A stretch of 64,000 nucleotides of DNA from Parietichytrium sp. I65-24A (taxonomy: Eukaryota > Sar > Bigyra > Thraustochytrida > Thraustochytriidae). A model generated the notes under the pieces. That model was not told where the DNA came from. It saw nothing but the letters and a program-made list of their open reading frames with translations, and ran no database searches. A program made the translations under genes and the position numbers. This document shows, piece by piece, positions 10,361 to 20,393 of the stretch (position 1 is the first letter of the stretch; every line of letters starts with the position of its first letter). Location: positions 248,001 through 312,000 of the forward strand of contig BLSF01000049.1 in NCBI GenBank assembly GCA_012862575.1, written 5' to 3'.

Positions 10361-10597
10361 GTGTGGAGCGCAAGTACCGGCAAACCGGTTGTCGCTGGTA
10401 CCACCAGCGAACAGACCTCGCCGCCTGATTCTAGCATTGTATATGTCATCAATGGCAATCAGCTTTCGGCGGATGGCTTGGTTGGGATATCGGTGGATGG
10501 CCAGATTTTAGAGGAATCCCATAACTCGGATGCAGTGGTGGTGCGGATTGGAAATTCAGTGCACATTTGCTGTGTATGCGAAGGCAGAGCCAAGTAA
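9881..10597 (+). CDS. WD40-repeat protein, 5' end unresolved (fragment or missing exon)
   Basis: The frame encodes four WD40 repeats of exactly 40 residues (VWSAKDGALLHTLEGHTD, then SVAIDGDRIVSGS.DKTV) and a degenerate fifth. A non-WD tail of about 80 residues ends CCVCEGRAK. The 120-bp DNA units start at 9881, 10001, 10121 and 10241 and are nearly identical, pointing to recent expansion. WD40 repeats form beta-propellers of usually seven blades; four to five is too few for a closed propeller. The frame is closed upstream by a TAA at 9857 and has no ATG before the first repeat. So either an exon is missing or this is the truncated remnant of a longer gene. The partner and role cannot be told. 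Confidence 0.6.
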   Translation: MWSAKDGALLHTLEGHTDTVNSVAIDGDGIVSGSWDKTVRVWSAKDGALIHALEGHTDTVYSVAIEGDRIVSGSSDNTVCVWSAKDGAPLRTLEGHTDVVTSVAIDGDRIVSGSKDKTVCVWSAKDGALLHTLEGHTSAVKSVAIDGDRIVSVDRSGSTRVWSASTGKPVVAGTTSEQTSPPDSSIVYVINGNQLSADGLVGISVDGQILEESHNSDAVVVRIGNSVHICCVCEGRAK

Positions 10598-11402
10598 TCG
10601 AACCTCGTGGAATTGGGAGTGGCGAAATATACGAGCATAGCGAATAAGTTGAAGCGTCAATTGTTTGTTTTCCATTCTCAAGGAGTTGTCGCAGTGGACA
10701 GGAAGGTGAGCAAGATTTTGTCAGCGCAACTGTGAAAGTGTTTCTTCTTGAACGATGTTACACAGTCACTTAAATTTAAAACTCTATGAGAATCAAGAAG
10801 ACATGAAATCGAACAGAGTTGAAGTGTATATGTGGTACCAAGGAAAAAAGTTTTGAACACAAAGTTTATTGGCTCCTGGCGCAGCTGAAAGAAAGCCGAA
10901 GTAAGACAGATAAAGAAAGAAACTTCAGGATTGGAGAGCGCCGTTCGCGTTTTCTTTAGAAGCTATGGCTCATGACGAAGCTCCGGGAGCAGTTTGGGCC
11001 TCGGATTGGCTTTTTTTTAGTGTTTGTATGCGGCGGCAGATCCCAGGTCTTCAAGATCTCGTCCGAAGGGAAACAGTGCTACAAACACGGCAAACCTGTG
11101 CTCTTCCTGCTGTTTCCATTCATGGCGTGACGTTGGCCATGAGCCTAAACAGCGACGCGGGGTCCGCATCCATGTATCAAACCTGCCAAGGTTCGACTGA
11201 GTCGACTTGAACTTATTCTGTCGTTACCAAATTTATTTTGCACAGTTAAAAGAACTCCACTTACTGGTTTCGCAATTCATACTACTCACAATTCGTTTGG
11301 GGAAACAGAACAACCTAAAATGTGCTTGGATCAAAGGCACACGAAAATATTTTATTCTACCAAGTGTGTTAGGAGAGATTGGACGCAAAGGCAGAGACGA
11401 AA
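10598..11402. other. Gap between the convergent WD40 and ELMO genes
   Basis: Probably 3' UTRs of two convergent genes. Short open frames only; the longest (10965 onwards, 81 codons) has no recognisable content. No repeats of note. Confidence 0.4.
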
Positions 11403-12548
11403 CTATGGCGGGCCAATCTCAGAATCCACAAGCGGCTTTTCTAGAGCTTCAGTCCACTTCCACAGGTCGCGAATCGATCGCGGCTTGCAAGCAAGAAGGT
11501 AGATTAGCCAGACACGGACTGAGTAGAGCACATGAGGGAAATCTAGCAGGGTTGGCTTTTGCATCTTCGTGTCACACAGTTGCTGCCATGACTTGACGCA
11601 GAGCGACATCCCCATGGAAACAACAGATGAAAACACGAACACGACTGCATCATCGCTGGCGCAAGTCTCCAATAGGTTCAAAAAGGACCGCATTGCTTTT
11701 TTCTGGACTGCCCGGTACGCCATGAGCTTGCTTGGGCCGAAATAGGCCGTGTGTCTTCCGGGAAATGGGTTTGTTGACTTGGAGGGGTCGAGCATCCGGA
11801 AGTATCGATCGTTTGGACCATCAGCAAGGGGTATCTTGAGGTGAAGCACCAACATCTGCGCAACATTAACACACGTGGCTGCGCATAGCAGGTCGTGTCT
11901 CTGAAAATACTCGGCGACATTGGCATGGCGGGAAAACAGATGCAGTATACACTCCAACGCAAGAAACCCGCCGCCTCGAAGATCCGTGATGGGGTCACTG
12001 CTCTGAAACCCAAATTCCTTCCACTCGCTCCTCCTCCACCCCTTGTCTTTCCACTCCAGCGTCACCTGAGGAAACTTGGTGTTCCACAAGGACCTCAGCG
12101 TCTGCAAGTGCACATCCTGCCCTTCGTCAAATCCAGCCTCCCCTCTCCTGGCCAAGACCGCCACCTGCGACAGCCTCGCCTTGCCATCTTCGCCGCCGTG
12201 CACCTCCCATGAAGGCTCGTCCACGTGAACATTCCACAGCGGGCAGCACAGTCCGCAGCTCAGGTCATGGCACGTCTGTCTCGACTTTGCCAACGCCGAC
12301 TTGCGTCTCTTCACCACGCCCCAGAGGCACTCTCTCTCCACATTCTCCAGCCCCAATTCCGCAGCACACGCCGACCCTGAGTACCCTGAGTACCCCGAAT
12401 TCCCCGAATTCCCCGAATACCCAGACCTTTCTGAGTAACCTGACCTCTTTGCGACCGCGGAGTCCGTAGAGTGTGTGGAGTCCGTGGAGTCCGGGCGAAG
12501 AGGGTCCAGTCCGTCGGATTTTTCCAGCAGCGAGTCTGTCTCGGCCAT
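11403..12548 (-). CDS. ELMO domain-containing protein (ELMOD-like Arf-family GAP candidate)
   Basis: 381 residues, intronless, with the ATG at 12548 (MAETDSLLEKSDG). The ELMO/CED-12 domain covers about residues 145-370. Its hallmark WKEFGFQSSDPITDLRGGG is intact, including the arginine that ELMOD proteins use for GTPase activation of Arf and Arl proteins; FLALECILHLFSRH follows. Upstream lies a low-complexity SGYSG/SGNSG repeat (about residues 36-58), then a Cys-rich stretch (CHDLSCGLCCPLW) seen in other ELMOD N-termini. Small stand-alone ELMO proteins of this size are usually ELMOD-type GAPs, not the large ELMO1-type partners of DOCK, so a membrane-traffic or Arl2-type role is likely. The C-terminal hydrophobic stretch VLYSVRVWLIYLLAC is part of the domain fold. 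No GA tract is seen upstream. Confidence 0.8.
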   Translation of the reverse strand: MAETDSLLEKSDGLDPLRPDSTDSTHSTDSAVAKRSGYSERSGYSGNSGNSGYSGYSGSACAAELGLENVERECLWGVVKRRKSALAKSRQTCHDLSCGLCCPLWNVHVDEPSWEVHGGEDGKARLSQVAVLARRGEAGFDEGQDVHLQTLRSLWNTKFPQVTLEWKDKGWRRSEWKEFGFQSSDPITDLRGGGFLALECILHLFSRHANVAEYFQRHDLLCAATCVNVAQMLVLHLKIPLADGPNDRYFRMLDPSKSTNPFPGRHTAYFGPSKLMAYRAVQKKAMRSFLNLLETCASDDAVVFVFSSVVSMGMSLCVKSWQQLCDTKMQKPTLLDFPHVLYSVRVWLIYLLACKPRSIRDLWKWTEALEKPLVDSEIGPP

Positions 12549-13728
12549 TATTGAGTTATTGAGGACTGCGCTGGGCACAACGTGTCCTCGGCGAGGACGC
12601 TCGAAGCTTTAGACAATTGGGTACCGGGACTGGTACTGGTATCCCGTCCTTACTCGCGCACTCTTCATCTCTTCATTCACATGTGATGTCAGCCAGCAAA
12701 CAGATATCGGTGGTACCGGTACTGACAGTACTGACGGTGAGGACCGAGAGAGAATTTGGATGTTGCGGGTGAAATGATGGTGGACTTGGACTTGAACGAG
12801 AAGCGGGAAAGGTGAGCGGATGTGGGGATGCGTTTGGAAAGAATGGAAACATTCGAGCGAAGAGGTTGTGTGAAATGAAGAAGGAATGAATGAATGAGTG
12901 AGTGAAGGAAGGAAGGAAGGAAGGAAGGAGTAAAGGGATATGAAATCAACGAAATTATTAAAAGTTGACTTCTTTTTCAAGAAACTTTATGTGGTCTTGA
13001 AGATCGGAGAAAGTTCCGTGTGCTCGTGGAGCTTTGCGGCCATAGTGAAATGAAGAAGGAATGAATGAATGAATGAATGAATGAAGGAAGGAAGGAAGGA
13101 AGGAAGGAAGGAAGAAAGGGATATGAAATTGAAGTCAACGAAATTATCAAAAGTTGACGACTTCTTTTTCAAGAAACTTCATGTGGTCTTGAAGATCGGA
13201 GAGAGTTCCGTGTGCTCGTGGAGCTTTGCGGCCATAGTTGACGTGCATGGATGCATGGCGAAGTATGGGTTAGTTCTGTTGAACTGAAAGCGGTAAAGTG
13301 GTTGTGAATGCTTTAAAAGATAAAGAGAGAAAGGCGAGGTTTCCTGCGGGACTCATCTGAAGGAGCTTGGGATGGTTGGGTTGGCTCATGACGAGGGCCG
13401 ATCGATGGCAGCGCTCTTTATGTGCATTTGCTTCTCAGGTTTGAGGAAGGGATTGGGACATCTGATGGCGCTATCTTCTCGAGTGAAATGATGACGATGA
13501 TGATGAATGACGGCGGCTCAAAAAGTTGGTCCTTAGTTTTACACGGCAATCATTTATGCTCGAGGAGAAAAAGAAGAGTACCAAAGAGAAGTCGGGTTTG
13601 TCGTATGTATAGAAAGTAGCAATTCACTATCAGTGTACAATGAGAGGCCCCGTGGTACTCGTTCCAAGCAAAAGAAAGCGAAGAAACTGGCGGCCAAAAG
13701 AGTTGTTGTTGGGTGTTTTCGGAGCATT
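12549..13728. other. Intergenic region with tandem duplication and simple repeats
   Basis: Contains GGTACC/GGTACT palindromic motifs (12618-12640 and 12712-12735), a tandem duplication (12871-13237) carrying GAAT and GAAG microsatellites, and a GATGAT run at about 13492-13505. No gene seen. Confidence 0.55.
12871..13237. repeat. Tandem duplication of a ~180-bp unit
   Basis: Unit A is 12871-13045 and unit B is 13046-13237. Both begin TGAAATGAAGAAGGAATGAA and end GCTTTGCGGCCATAG. They share a non-repetitive core (AAAGTTGAC, then CTTGAAGATCGGAGA). The length difference comes mainly from the number of GAAT and GAAG units near the start of each copy. Confidence 0.9.
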
Positions 13729-14595
13729 TTACTCGAAAAATGTTGCTCTGTCGTTGTTCCGGCGCGGAGACGAAGAAATCTCAAGCCATTTCATATAGTT
13801 CACGTAGTTTTCGTGCTCTTTGCGAATTTGAGCCACTTCGCGAGGGAGTGCCAAACCTTCAGGACTGCTTTCGATGTTGCGGGCGCTGTCCTCTCCATCG
13901 ATGATGTAGTGCACGTGGTGATTCTCATTGGTCGCTTCATAAGCAGCAAACTTTTGGCGCTCAGCTTTTCGATTCAGAAGAGATGTTCCCATCGGAGAAG
14001 ATTTGGCGGAGTTTCCGCTCGCAAGTTGTGAGTATTTTGGAGACACGCCTTTCGGCATGATGTCATACGGGAAGGGAAGATCTTCCCCGCCATCTTTTTC
14101 CTCCTCTTCCAGATCCAGCTGTGCGCGTGTTGGAGGGGTCGTCTGTTCTTTGACTGGATGCTCAAAGTGGTACTCGTACACGTATTCCTCACCGTCCTCC
14201 TCGGTGGTGTGGGTTTGCACCGTCAAAATTGGCTTTCCATTTTGCACGATCGCTCGTGCACTGGAATTTGGAGTGACTCCTGCGCTTGGAGCAGGCGCTG
14301 AGACTGTTGATGAAGACGACAGATTCGAGGTTGGGTTGTTGTTCGTCAAGTGCGCAGTATTCAGAGATTTGTAGAATTGTGCCTCTGCTCGAGAGAGGTG
14401 CACAAGCGATTTCAAGAGGCTCTTTTCCAAGTTGAAGAGCTGCTCCTGGTCTAAGATGCCGTTCTGGTTTGCAAAGGTTTGCACCACTTCTTCCGGGTCT
14501 TCGTCCAATGCAAGTGCAATGTCTCTCTGGCATCCATTGCCGAGGTCCACGCTCACGACCACCTTACATGAGATCTTGCTGTCGATCACCTTCAT
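13729..14595 (-). CDS. Hypothetical acidic protein with a small N-terminal folded segment
   Basis: 288 residues with the ATG at 14595 (MKVIDSKISCKVVV). The first 60 residues look folded: a beta-rich stretch, then LALDEDPEEVVQTFANQNGI, then a helix ending in LEKSLLKSL. This resembles short ubiquitin-like or PB1-like segments that begin protist proteins, but I cannot assign a family. The middle is Ser/Pro/Ala-rich and disordered. A C-terminal stretch EVAQIRKEHENYVNYMKWL is helical. EYVYEYHFEHP stands out as an aromatic/acidic patch. There are no membrane segments. The upstream flank (14855-14880) has a TG-rich tract instead of GA. Function unknown. Confidence 0.65.
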   Translation of the reverse strand: MKVIDSKISCKVVVSVDLGNGCQRDIALALDEDPEEVVQTFANQNGILDQEQLFNLEKSLLKSLVHLSRAEAQFYKSLNTAHLTNNNPTSNLSSSSTVSAPAPSAGVTPNSSARAIVQNGKPILTVQTHTTEEDGEEYVYEYHFEHPVKEQTTPPTRAQLDLEEEEKDGGEDLPFPYDIMPKGVSPKYSQLASGNSAKSSPMGTSLLNRKAERQKFAAYEATNENHHVHYIIDGEDSARNIESSPEGLALPREVAQIRKEHENYVNYMKWLEISSSPRRNNDRATFFE

Positions 14596-16400
14596 CTTTC
14601 AAAGCGACCTTGCTTGTTCTTGTTCGCAAACCTGCGCGTGCGCCTTCTCGTTTTGCTGTGCGTTTCGTGCCTAGAATCTCCTTGCAATCGCCTCTTTCCG
14701 CATTGAATCTGACCAATATAGTCAAAAAAAAAGCCTCCCCTCCCCACTGTATGCGTGTGCGTCCAAAATTCAGTCGATCGACCGCGCAATTTCTGAGCTT
14801 CTGCAAACGAACCCTTGTCTTCGCGCGTTCGACGTCGACCAGAGAGAGCTCTTGTGTGTCTGTTTGTGTGTGTATGTGTAGGGAGAAGCACTTGGGAATA
14901 GGATAGGTCACTCAAGAGAGATCTAAGCTATCACGTAGATCCGTTTTCACGTCCAACAACTTGAACTTGACAACTACAAGTCGAAATTGCTGCTGCTACT
15001 CGCGTCGTAAGGATTGCCAGGAAACAACCCTGTTGACTCCAATCCCCGCGAGCCTTTTGTAAGGTTATCGCGATGGAGGTCTGCTCTGCTCTTCTCCGGG
15101 CTCAGGCGAATGAATGAATGAATGAAGGAAGGAAGCCCTTTCGCGATCCAATTCTGTTGGGACTACGACCGCGGCAGAGGGAAACGACTTGGATGTTCGA
15201 GATTTGCTGTACAGTAATTGCTTTCAAGTACATTTTCGAGAGTGTGCGAAAATGTGCGAATCTAGGAATCTAGGAAATAAGAGCGACGCGTCCTAACGAT
15301 TATATTGAGTGAGGTCAGGCAGATCCGTTCTGGCCATGTGAGACTCCTACTCACAGTTGAAACCTTGGAGACGGGCAAGGTAGTACTATTGGTAGTACTC
15401 ATCAGTACTAAAACCACTTGATTAACTTGATTTTCAACTTGATGATCGAAGTAAATCAACCAAAGTTCCGCAGATGAGACTTCGTTTTCATCAGTCTCCT
15501 CTCTATTTCTGTTTCTACCCGAGCTGAGCGATGGACATCGCGGGGCAAGACCGGAAGAGCCGGAGCTGACACTGCAGAAAATGAACTCTGATGTTGTTCT
15601 TGTTCTGTTCAATCGGCGATCTTCTTCGGAGTTCTCGTCTGCAGCATCGTACATCATCACACGAAATTGTACAGCGCCCGCGTCTCGAAAATGCGGCAGT
15701 TTGTGCAGCGATGAGAGGCACAACAACTCTGCGCGCTCGGCTCTCGGTCTTGATCGTTTAACCATCCTCTACTGTACGCATGGCTGATGTGCCTGTTCGC
15801 CGTCTTCCTCGTCCTGTAGAGCCGCACTGGTCGCTTGCGGAGGACTAAACTGGACTCCGCCCTAAGCCTCTCTGTATCGGGTCCACTATCCACAAGCTTT
15901 TTGTGAAATGGATTCGCACCCGCAAAATGGGACTTGCGGCACTGGCGAGTGCGGAACATCGTAAGGACGCATGGGGCCATAGTCGTAGCCTGGCACGAAG
16001 AGCCAGAATGATACATGTTATTGCTTTTCGTTCAACCTGAAGCGAGGATTCTGCAATGTCTTTCGACATCATTCTGTGTGGCACATAAACCCCGTGGTGA
16101 CGAGAAAGGGAAATGACAGAAAATGAAAGAACAATGATTTAGTTCAATGGGGGCCCAGCTAATCCAGACTTTGTAATTGATGGATCTGCAGCCGTGAAAT
16201 TAGGATCTTCATTCATTCCAGCTCCAGGTATCTCAATACAACCTCAGCGTCAGAAAAATTTTCCAATAAGTTTTTTCAGAAAGCAATCCCTCCAACGATT
16301 TTGGAAAATAAATCAAAATTTTCCAAAAGAATTACCGTTTTCTAGTTAGTATAGAGCCTCCACACGCAAAATTCACGTCAACCAAGTGGTTGAATAGCTT
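14596..16400. other. Intergenic region without recognisable gene
   Basis: Holds a TG-rich tract (about 14857-14880, in the 5' flank of the leftward gene), a GAAT/GAAG microsatellite (15109-15135) like those at 12.9 and 13.1 kb, AGTACT repeats (about 15383-15410) and AT-rich DNA (16250-16350). Open frames here are short and overlap on both strands without a family match. Confidence 0.45.
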
Positions 16401-16483
16401 GCGTTGGTAGGTTAGTGGCAAACTCCGACGTTGCCAACATAGGTAGCTTCGTTGGGCCCCGGGTTCGATTCCCGGCCGACGCA
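16401..16483 (+). tRNA. tRNA-Gly(GCC): tRNA-Gly (anticodon GCC) with a 12-nt intron
   Basis: All arms fold. The acceptor GCGTTGG pairs with CCGACGC, with discriminator A at 16483. The D stem is GGTT/AACT. The anticodon stem is CGACG/CGTTG with loop TTGCCA..T. The T arm is CCGGG-TTCGATT-CCCGG, so box B is canonical. The anticodon GCC is at 16433-16435. A 12-nt intron (16437-16448) sits between positions 37 and 38, the standard eukaryotic site; its exact ends could shift by a base. The variable loop has four bases. The CCA end is not encoded, and a T run (16485-16491) follows as Pol III terminator. The mature length is about 71 nt plus CCA. Confidence 0.93.
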
Positions 16484-16484
16484 T

Positions 16485-16491
16485 CTTTTTT
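16485..16491 (+). terminator. RNA polymerase III terminator of tRNA-Gly
   Basis: A run of seven T, interrupted only by one C, directly follows the tRNA 3' end; this is the usual Pol III stop signal. Confidence 0.75.
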
Positions 16492-17391
16492 TCATCTCTT
16501 TTCTTAGAGAGTATCGGCGGTACCTTTGTTTGCCATAGACGCAGTTTATCTAAATTTTACACTCATCACTTTCGCTATTTTTTTTAATCAAAGCATAGCA
16601 CACAAGCGCCAGAGCTTGCGCCGAAAAAAGAGACTAGAGGTTCAGAAAAATGCAAGTTGCAGCACGTGAGTTGCAGATGAGTAGAATTTAGATGACCACA
16701 TCAACGAACGAAACGAACAAAAACGAATATGGACAGAGGACACAACTCGAGTTACATCGACTCTAACTAGCAATTACATGTCATAAACTATATCACTTTA
16801 TCGCTAGAGTTAAACCCAATCAGATTGTTAACGTGTCGAGAAATATCCTACCCGTAAGCCTCGTAGCACTAGTTAGTCTTCAGGTAGAGTAGTATCCCGT
16901 CTAGCCGCGGCGAAGGTACCTTATCCTATATACAGTCCAAACTCTAGCTCACCGAAGCAATACTACGACTACCACCCCCGAGATGAGCGTCATTACGGCC
17001 CATCTACCGCTCGCGCTAGCACCTGCTCCAGCAGGTGATCGGGGGTAACCAACGTGGCGTGTGAAAAGGTCTCGCAAGTGCCTAGGATCACTAACGTTTT
17101 CCCTACTCACACCTCCACAGAGTGGTTACACCTCGTTTCACCACGCTAAAAATCACAGTACGGACGTTCCTAGCGCAGCATAACACCTATTAAGCAAATG
17201 CTACTTGACTACTATGTAGCACTGCTACTAAAGAAATTCGTAGACTTTAGAAGAGAGAGAGAGAGCAAACTTTGGAAAATATATTTTATTCTCCAAAAGA
17301 GATGTGAGAGGAGCCGACCTCTGCGAAGAGCACGCGGTGTACAAGCGACGCGCGCAGTCGGAAGAAGGCTGGAGAGCGAGCGAGCGAGCGA

Positions 17392-17435
<44 letters not shown>

Positions 17436-17827
17436 AACCGGGAACCGAGAACCGCGAGCAGAACAGCATATGATCTGCGCCCGTTCGGGTAGATCGTAAT
17501 TTGGGTTCTCGCAAGAGCTTTTGCCGGCGCGCTCTAAAGTGTCGCTCTTTGCCCCCTCGCTCTGCAGATAGCGGACAGCGGACAGCGGATAGTGAGGAGA
17601 AAGATTGCAGGGCAAGTGTTCCAAGTGATTCGAGAGGTTGGCAGATAGATTTTAAGGCGAGTCAGGTGAAGATTAGGACGAAGCGCCATAGATTCGTGGG
17701 ATTCAGCGGTCTGAACCTAGGTTGATTTGATTTGATTTGATTTGCAAGTCGGATCTCTGCGATTTGGAGAGGGCTTGAGAAAAAGAATTGAGGAGCTCGT
17801 TGATCTTATTGATAAGGAAAAGTCGAG
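16492..17827. other. Intergenic region: CTA/TAG-rich patch and purine repeats before the symporter gene
   Basis: The stretch 16841-17230 is dense in CTA and TAG triplets, many more than either flank. It is followed by GA (17251-17265), a GCGA repeat (17371-17396), a GA tract (17395-17434), GGAACCGAGAACC repeats (17435-17460), GCGGACA repeats (17572-17590) and a TTGAT repeat (17722-17743). No gene found. The region from about 17250 on is probably promoter and 5' UTR of the symporter. Confidence 0.5.
17395..17434 (+). promoter_or_regulatory. GA tract upstream of the SLC5-like gene
   Basis: A near-perfect GA run on the coding strand, preceded by a GCGA repeat and followed by GAACCGGGAACCGAG. 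It lies about 390 bp before the start codon. Confidence 0.35.
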
Positions 17828-19996
17828 ATGGAGCAGGAAGATAGACTGGGGCCGGGAGATGTAGCAGTGCTCGGAGGTTACTTTGTGGCGTTGGCAGTAA
17901 TTCTGTACATGGTGCGACAGCATCAGGTTCACAGCGGCTCGAAATCGGAGTCAGAGTCGTACTTTCTGGCGGAACGCAGCGTAAGCTGGTGGGCTGTTGC
18001 CGCGTCGCTCTTTGCATCCAATATCGGATCAGAGCATTTTGTCGGTCTCGCCGGAGGAGCTGCGAGCTCCGGGGTTTCCATGGGCTTCTTCGAGGTTGGA
18101 GCCATTCCAGTGTAAGTGACAGCGTGCAGAGTTCGCCCGGCTCTTGGTGTGAGCTGACTTGATGTGATTTGTGTGTTTGACGTTTGGGTGATCGCCAGCC
18201 TCATCGCGACAGGTCTCTTTTTCCTCCCAATATACCTGAACGCAAAAGTTCAGACAACGCCAGACTACCTGGAGCGTAGATACAGTCTTTTTTGCCGGAC
18301 GACGATGGTGCTTGTTTCGCTTTCCATTTACGTGTTCTCGAGGATTAGCGCTACCTTGTACGCAGGCGAGCTTATTATTACCGAGCTTATGAACGTCAAC
18401 AAGCTTTTCGCGGTCGTATCCCTTGTCACTGTGACTGCGCTTTACACCGTCCTCGGTGGCCTCGAAGCAGTCATTTACACCGAGGCGCTTCAGACCCTGG
18501 TACTACTTTGCGGCGGAGTGATGATGGTGTACTTTTCTCTCTCCTCTGTGGACGGTGTTAGTGGCCTGTCGCGTCAGCTCGGCAATATGTCGGACGTTCC
18601 TGATGACTTTTTGCACTTTTTCAAGCCCCCTGCTGACCCTGTAGCCCCGTGGACTGGTTTCCTCTTTGGGTTTTACGTCTACGTACCGTGGTACTTTGGA
18701 GTCGATCAAGTCATCGTGCAGAGGGCTCTTGCTGCCAAAGACGTGGCACACGGGCAGCTTGGGTGTGTTGTAGCGGCTTGCTTCAAGTTCATCCCGTAAG
18801 TTTCGGAAAGCCAGCGTCGCTAACTAAGTGAAAGAAAGAAGAAAGGTGGTGCTTGTGACGAAAGGAACCGAACTAACCCCGTTGTTTCTTTTTTCTATTT
18901 TGGCATCGTGAAAAGTTTCTTCATCATGGTCGTGCCCGGTCTATGCGCTCGAGTTCTTGTAACCCAACGTCTTTCGTCGGAGGAGTTGGCAGAATTCGAA
19001 TTTGACAAATCGTTTCCCTGGATGGTCATAAATGTCATTCCAATCAATATGCGTGGGGTCATCGTCGCAGCTATGCTTTCTTCGTTAATGTCTGCACTAG
19101 CCAGTGTCTTCAATTCAGCTGGAACCTTGTTCGCTCTCAACATCTGGAAGGTCTGGTACCCGAATTGTGCAGAAAAGCGACTGGTGTTGGTAGGTCGCGT
19201 CACTGTGGTTGTTCTTGCAGTAGTAGCAATTGCTTGGCTCCCCATCCTTCCACTGATGGGCAAAAGCTTGTTTACCATCATCAACAAACCCTTGGCATAC
19301 CTCGCCCCACCGATTTTTTGCTTGTACATCTGGGGGATGCTTTCGAGACTACCAAACCGCAAGTCCGGAGAATGGACATTGACATTTGGGATTTCATTTG
19401 GCTTTCTCCGCTTCGCTCTTGAGGTCTTCGAGGACGTGATCGACAAAAAATTGTTTGGTGCGTTCACTAGTGTAAACTATATGCACTTTGCAGCGTTCAG
19501 TTTTTGGCTCTGCTCTGTCATCCTCCTTATTCTTTCTCTCAAGTTCCGCAAAGGTGTGCTGGCTTCTGAGGCAACGAGCCTTGATCGCGATCTGCTTTGG
19601 CGCCCCTCACTTTACGATGAGCTCATGGGAAAGAGAGAATGCCCTGACCGGGAGACCGGACAGGCTCACGTCTTGCCAGAGTCCAGGCCACATGCCCCTG
19701 TTCGGACCAACTCCTTCGGAAGCGATGCGAGTGAAAACAACCGGGATGTGCAAATGGTTGACTTGAGCCTTCAGGATGTCTCGTTCGCTGATATTGCGGA
19801 AGCGTCTAACAACGGGCGTGGAGAACGAGCCGCAAGTTCTGACGGTCTTCACGGTGGGAGAGACGGACCGCCGGAACACTCCGAGGGCGACGATTACCAA
19901 AGCCACAATACTACAGCCTTTGGGAAGAGAACCATTCTCAGCCTTTCCGTGTTGGTGCTTAGCCTGTGGCTAACTCAGGTCATTGTGCTTGCATGA
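17828..19996 (+). CDS. SLC5-type sodium/solute symporter (SGLT-like), three exons
   Basis: Exons are 17828-18111, 18199-18795 and 18916-19996. Introns are 87 and 120 bp, both phase 2, with GTAAGT donors. The spliced product is 653 aa. SSS-family marks appear in order: SYFLAERSVSWWAVAASLF (end of TM1 and start of TM2, with the sodium-site region), SNIGSEHFVGLAGGAA, TPDYLERRY, the helices around GELIITELMNVNKLF, KFIPFFIMVVPGLCAR across intron 2, and SSLMSALASVFNSAGTLF (TM8 region; its Ser residues belong to the conserved sodium site). About 14 membrane helices are expected. The closest type is the sodium/glucose cotransporter branch, but the substrate cannot be read off safely. A hydrophilic region (about residues 540-630) precedes the last helix, as in SGLTs. 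The protein probably sits in the plasma membrane. Confidence 0.85.
18112..18198 (+). other. Intron 1 of the SLC5-like gene
   Basis: 87 bp, phase 2, GTAAGT donor and GCCAG acceptor. Joining gives AIPV-LIATGLFF, the expected continuation of a symporter helix. Confidence 0.75.
18796..18915 (+). other. Intron 2 of the SLC5-like gene
   Basis: 120 bp, phase 2, GTAAGT donor and AAAAG acceptor after a T-rich stretch. Joining gives KFIP-FFIMVVPG, matching the family. Confidence 0.8.
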
Positions 19997-20393
19997 GGTG
20001 TATATGTGCTTTGCTCGTTTGTATGATTTTTTTCTTGTACGTATGTTATTGCTTCTCGCAATCTGGTGTTTTCTGGCTCATTGCCTTTTTGATCATGCTC
20101 GTCATGCGGAGGTCCTGCTCGTTTGTTTTCAACTTTTTGAAAAAAAACTGCAACACCTCTCCACCTTCGGGTCACTCCGTTACAACTTGTCGTCGATCAA
20201 AACGCCTCGCTTTGCAGGAACATACACCAATCTGCTGCCCTTGAAAGTTCGTTATGGGATGAGATGCAGAGAGAGTAAAATGAGAAACAGGAGAATTACT
20301 ATAATTTAGATATTTTGACAAATTTATCTCACTTTTATCACTACGACTCTTTCTGTGAGGCTGGCTTTTGCGCAACGTGAAATTCTTTCAAAC
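19997..20393. other. Gap between the convergent symporter and FN2 genes
   Basis: Probably two facing 3' UTRs. T-rich on the left, AT-rich near 20280-20340. No gene seen. Confidence 0.45.

Noticed and set aside
12885-13110. GAAT/GAAG arrays considered as a CRISPR-like array
   Set aside because: They are simple microsatellites inside a tandem duplication, with no spacers of constant length.
13633-14031. Plus-strand frame of 132 codons opposite the hypothetical acidic gene
   Set aside because: Overlaps the better supported minus-strand gene and has no recognisable domain.
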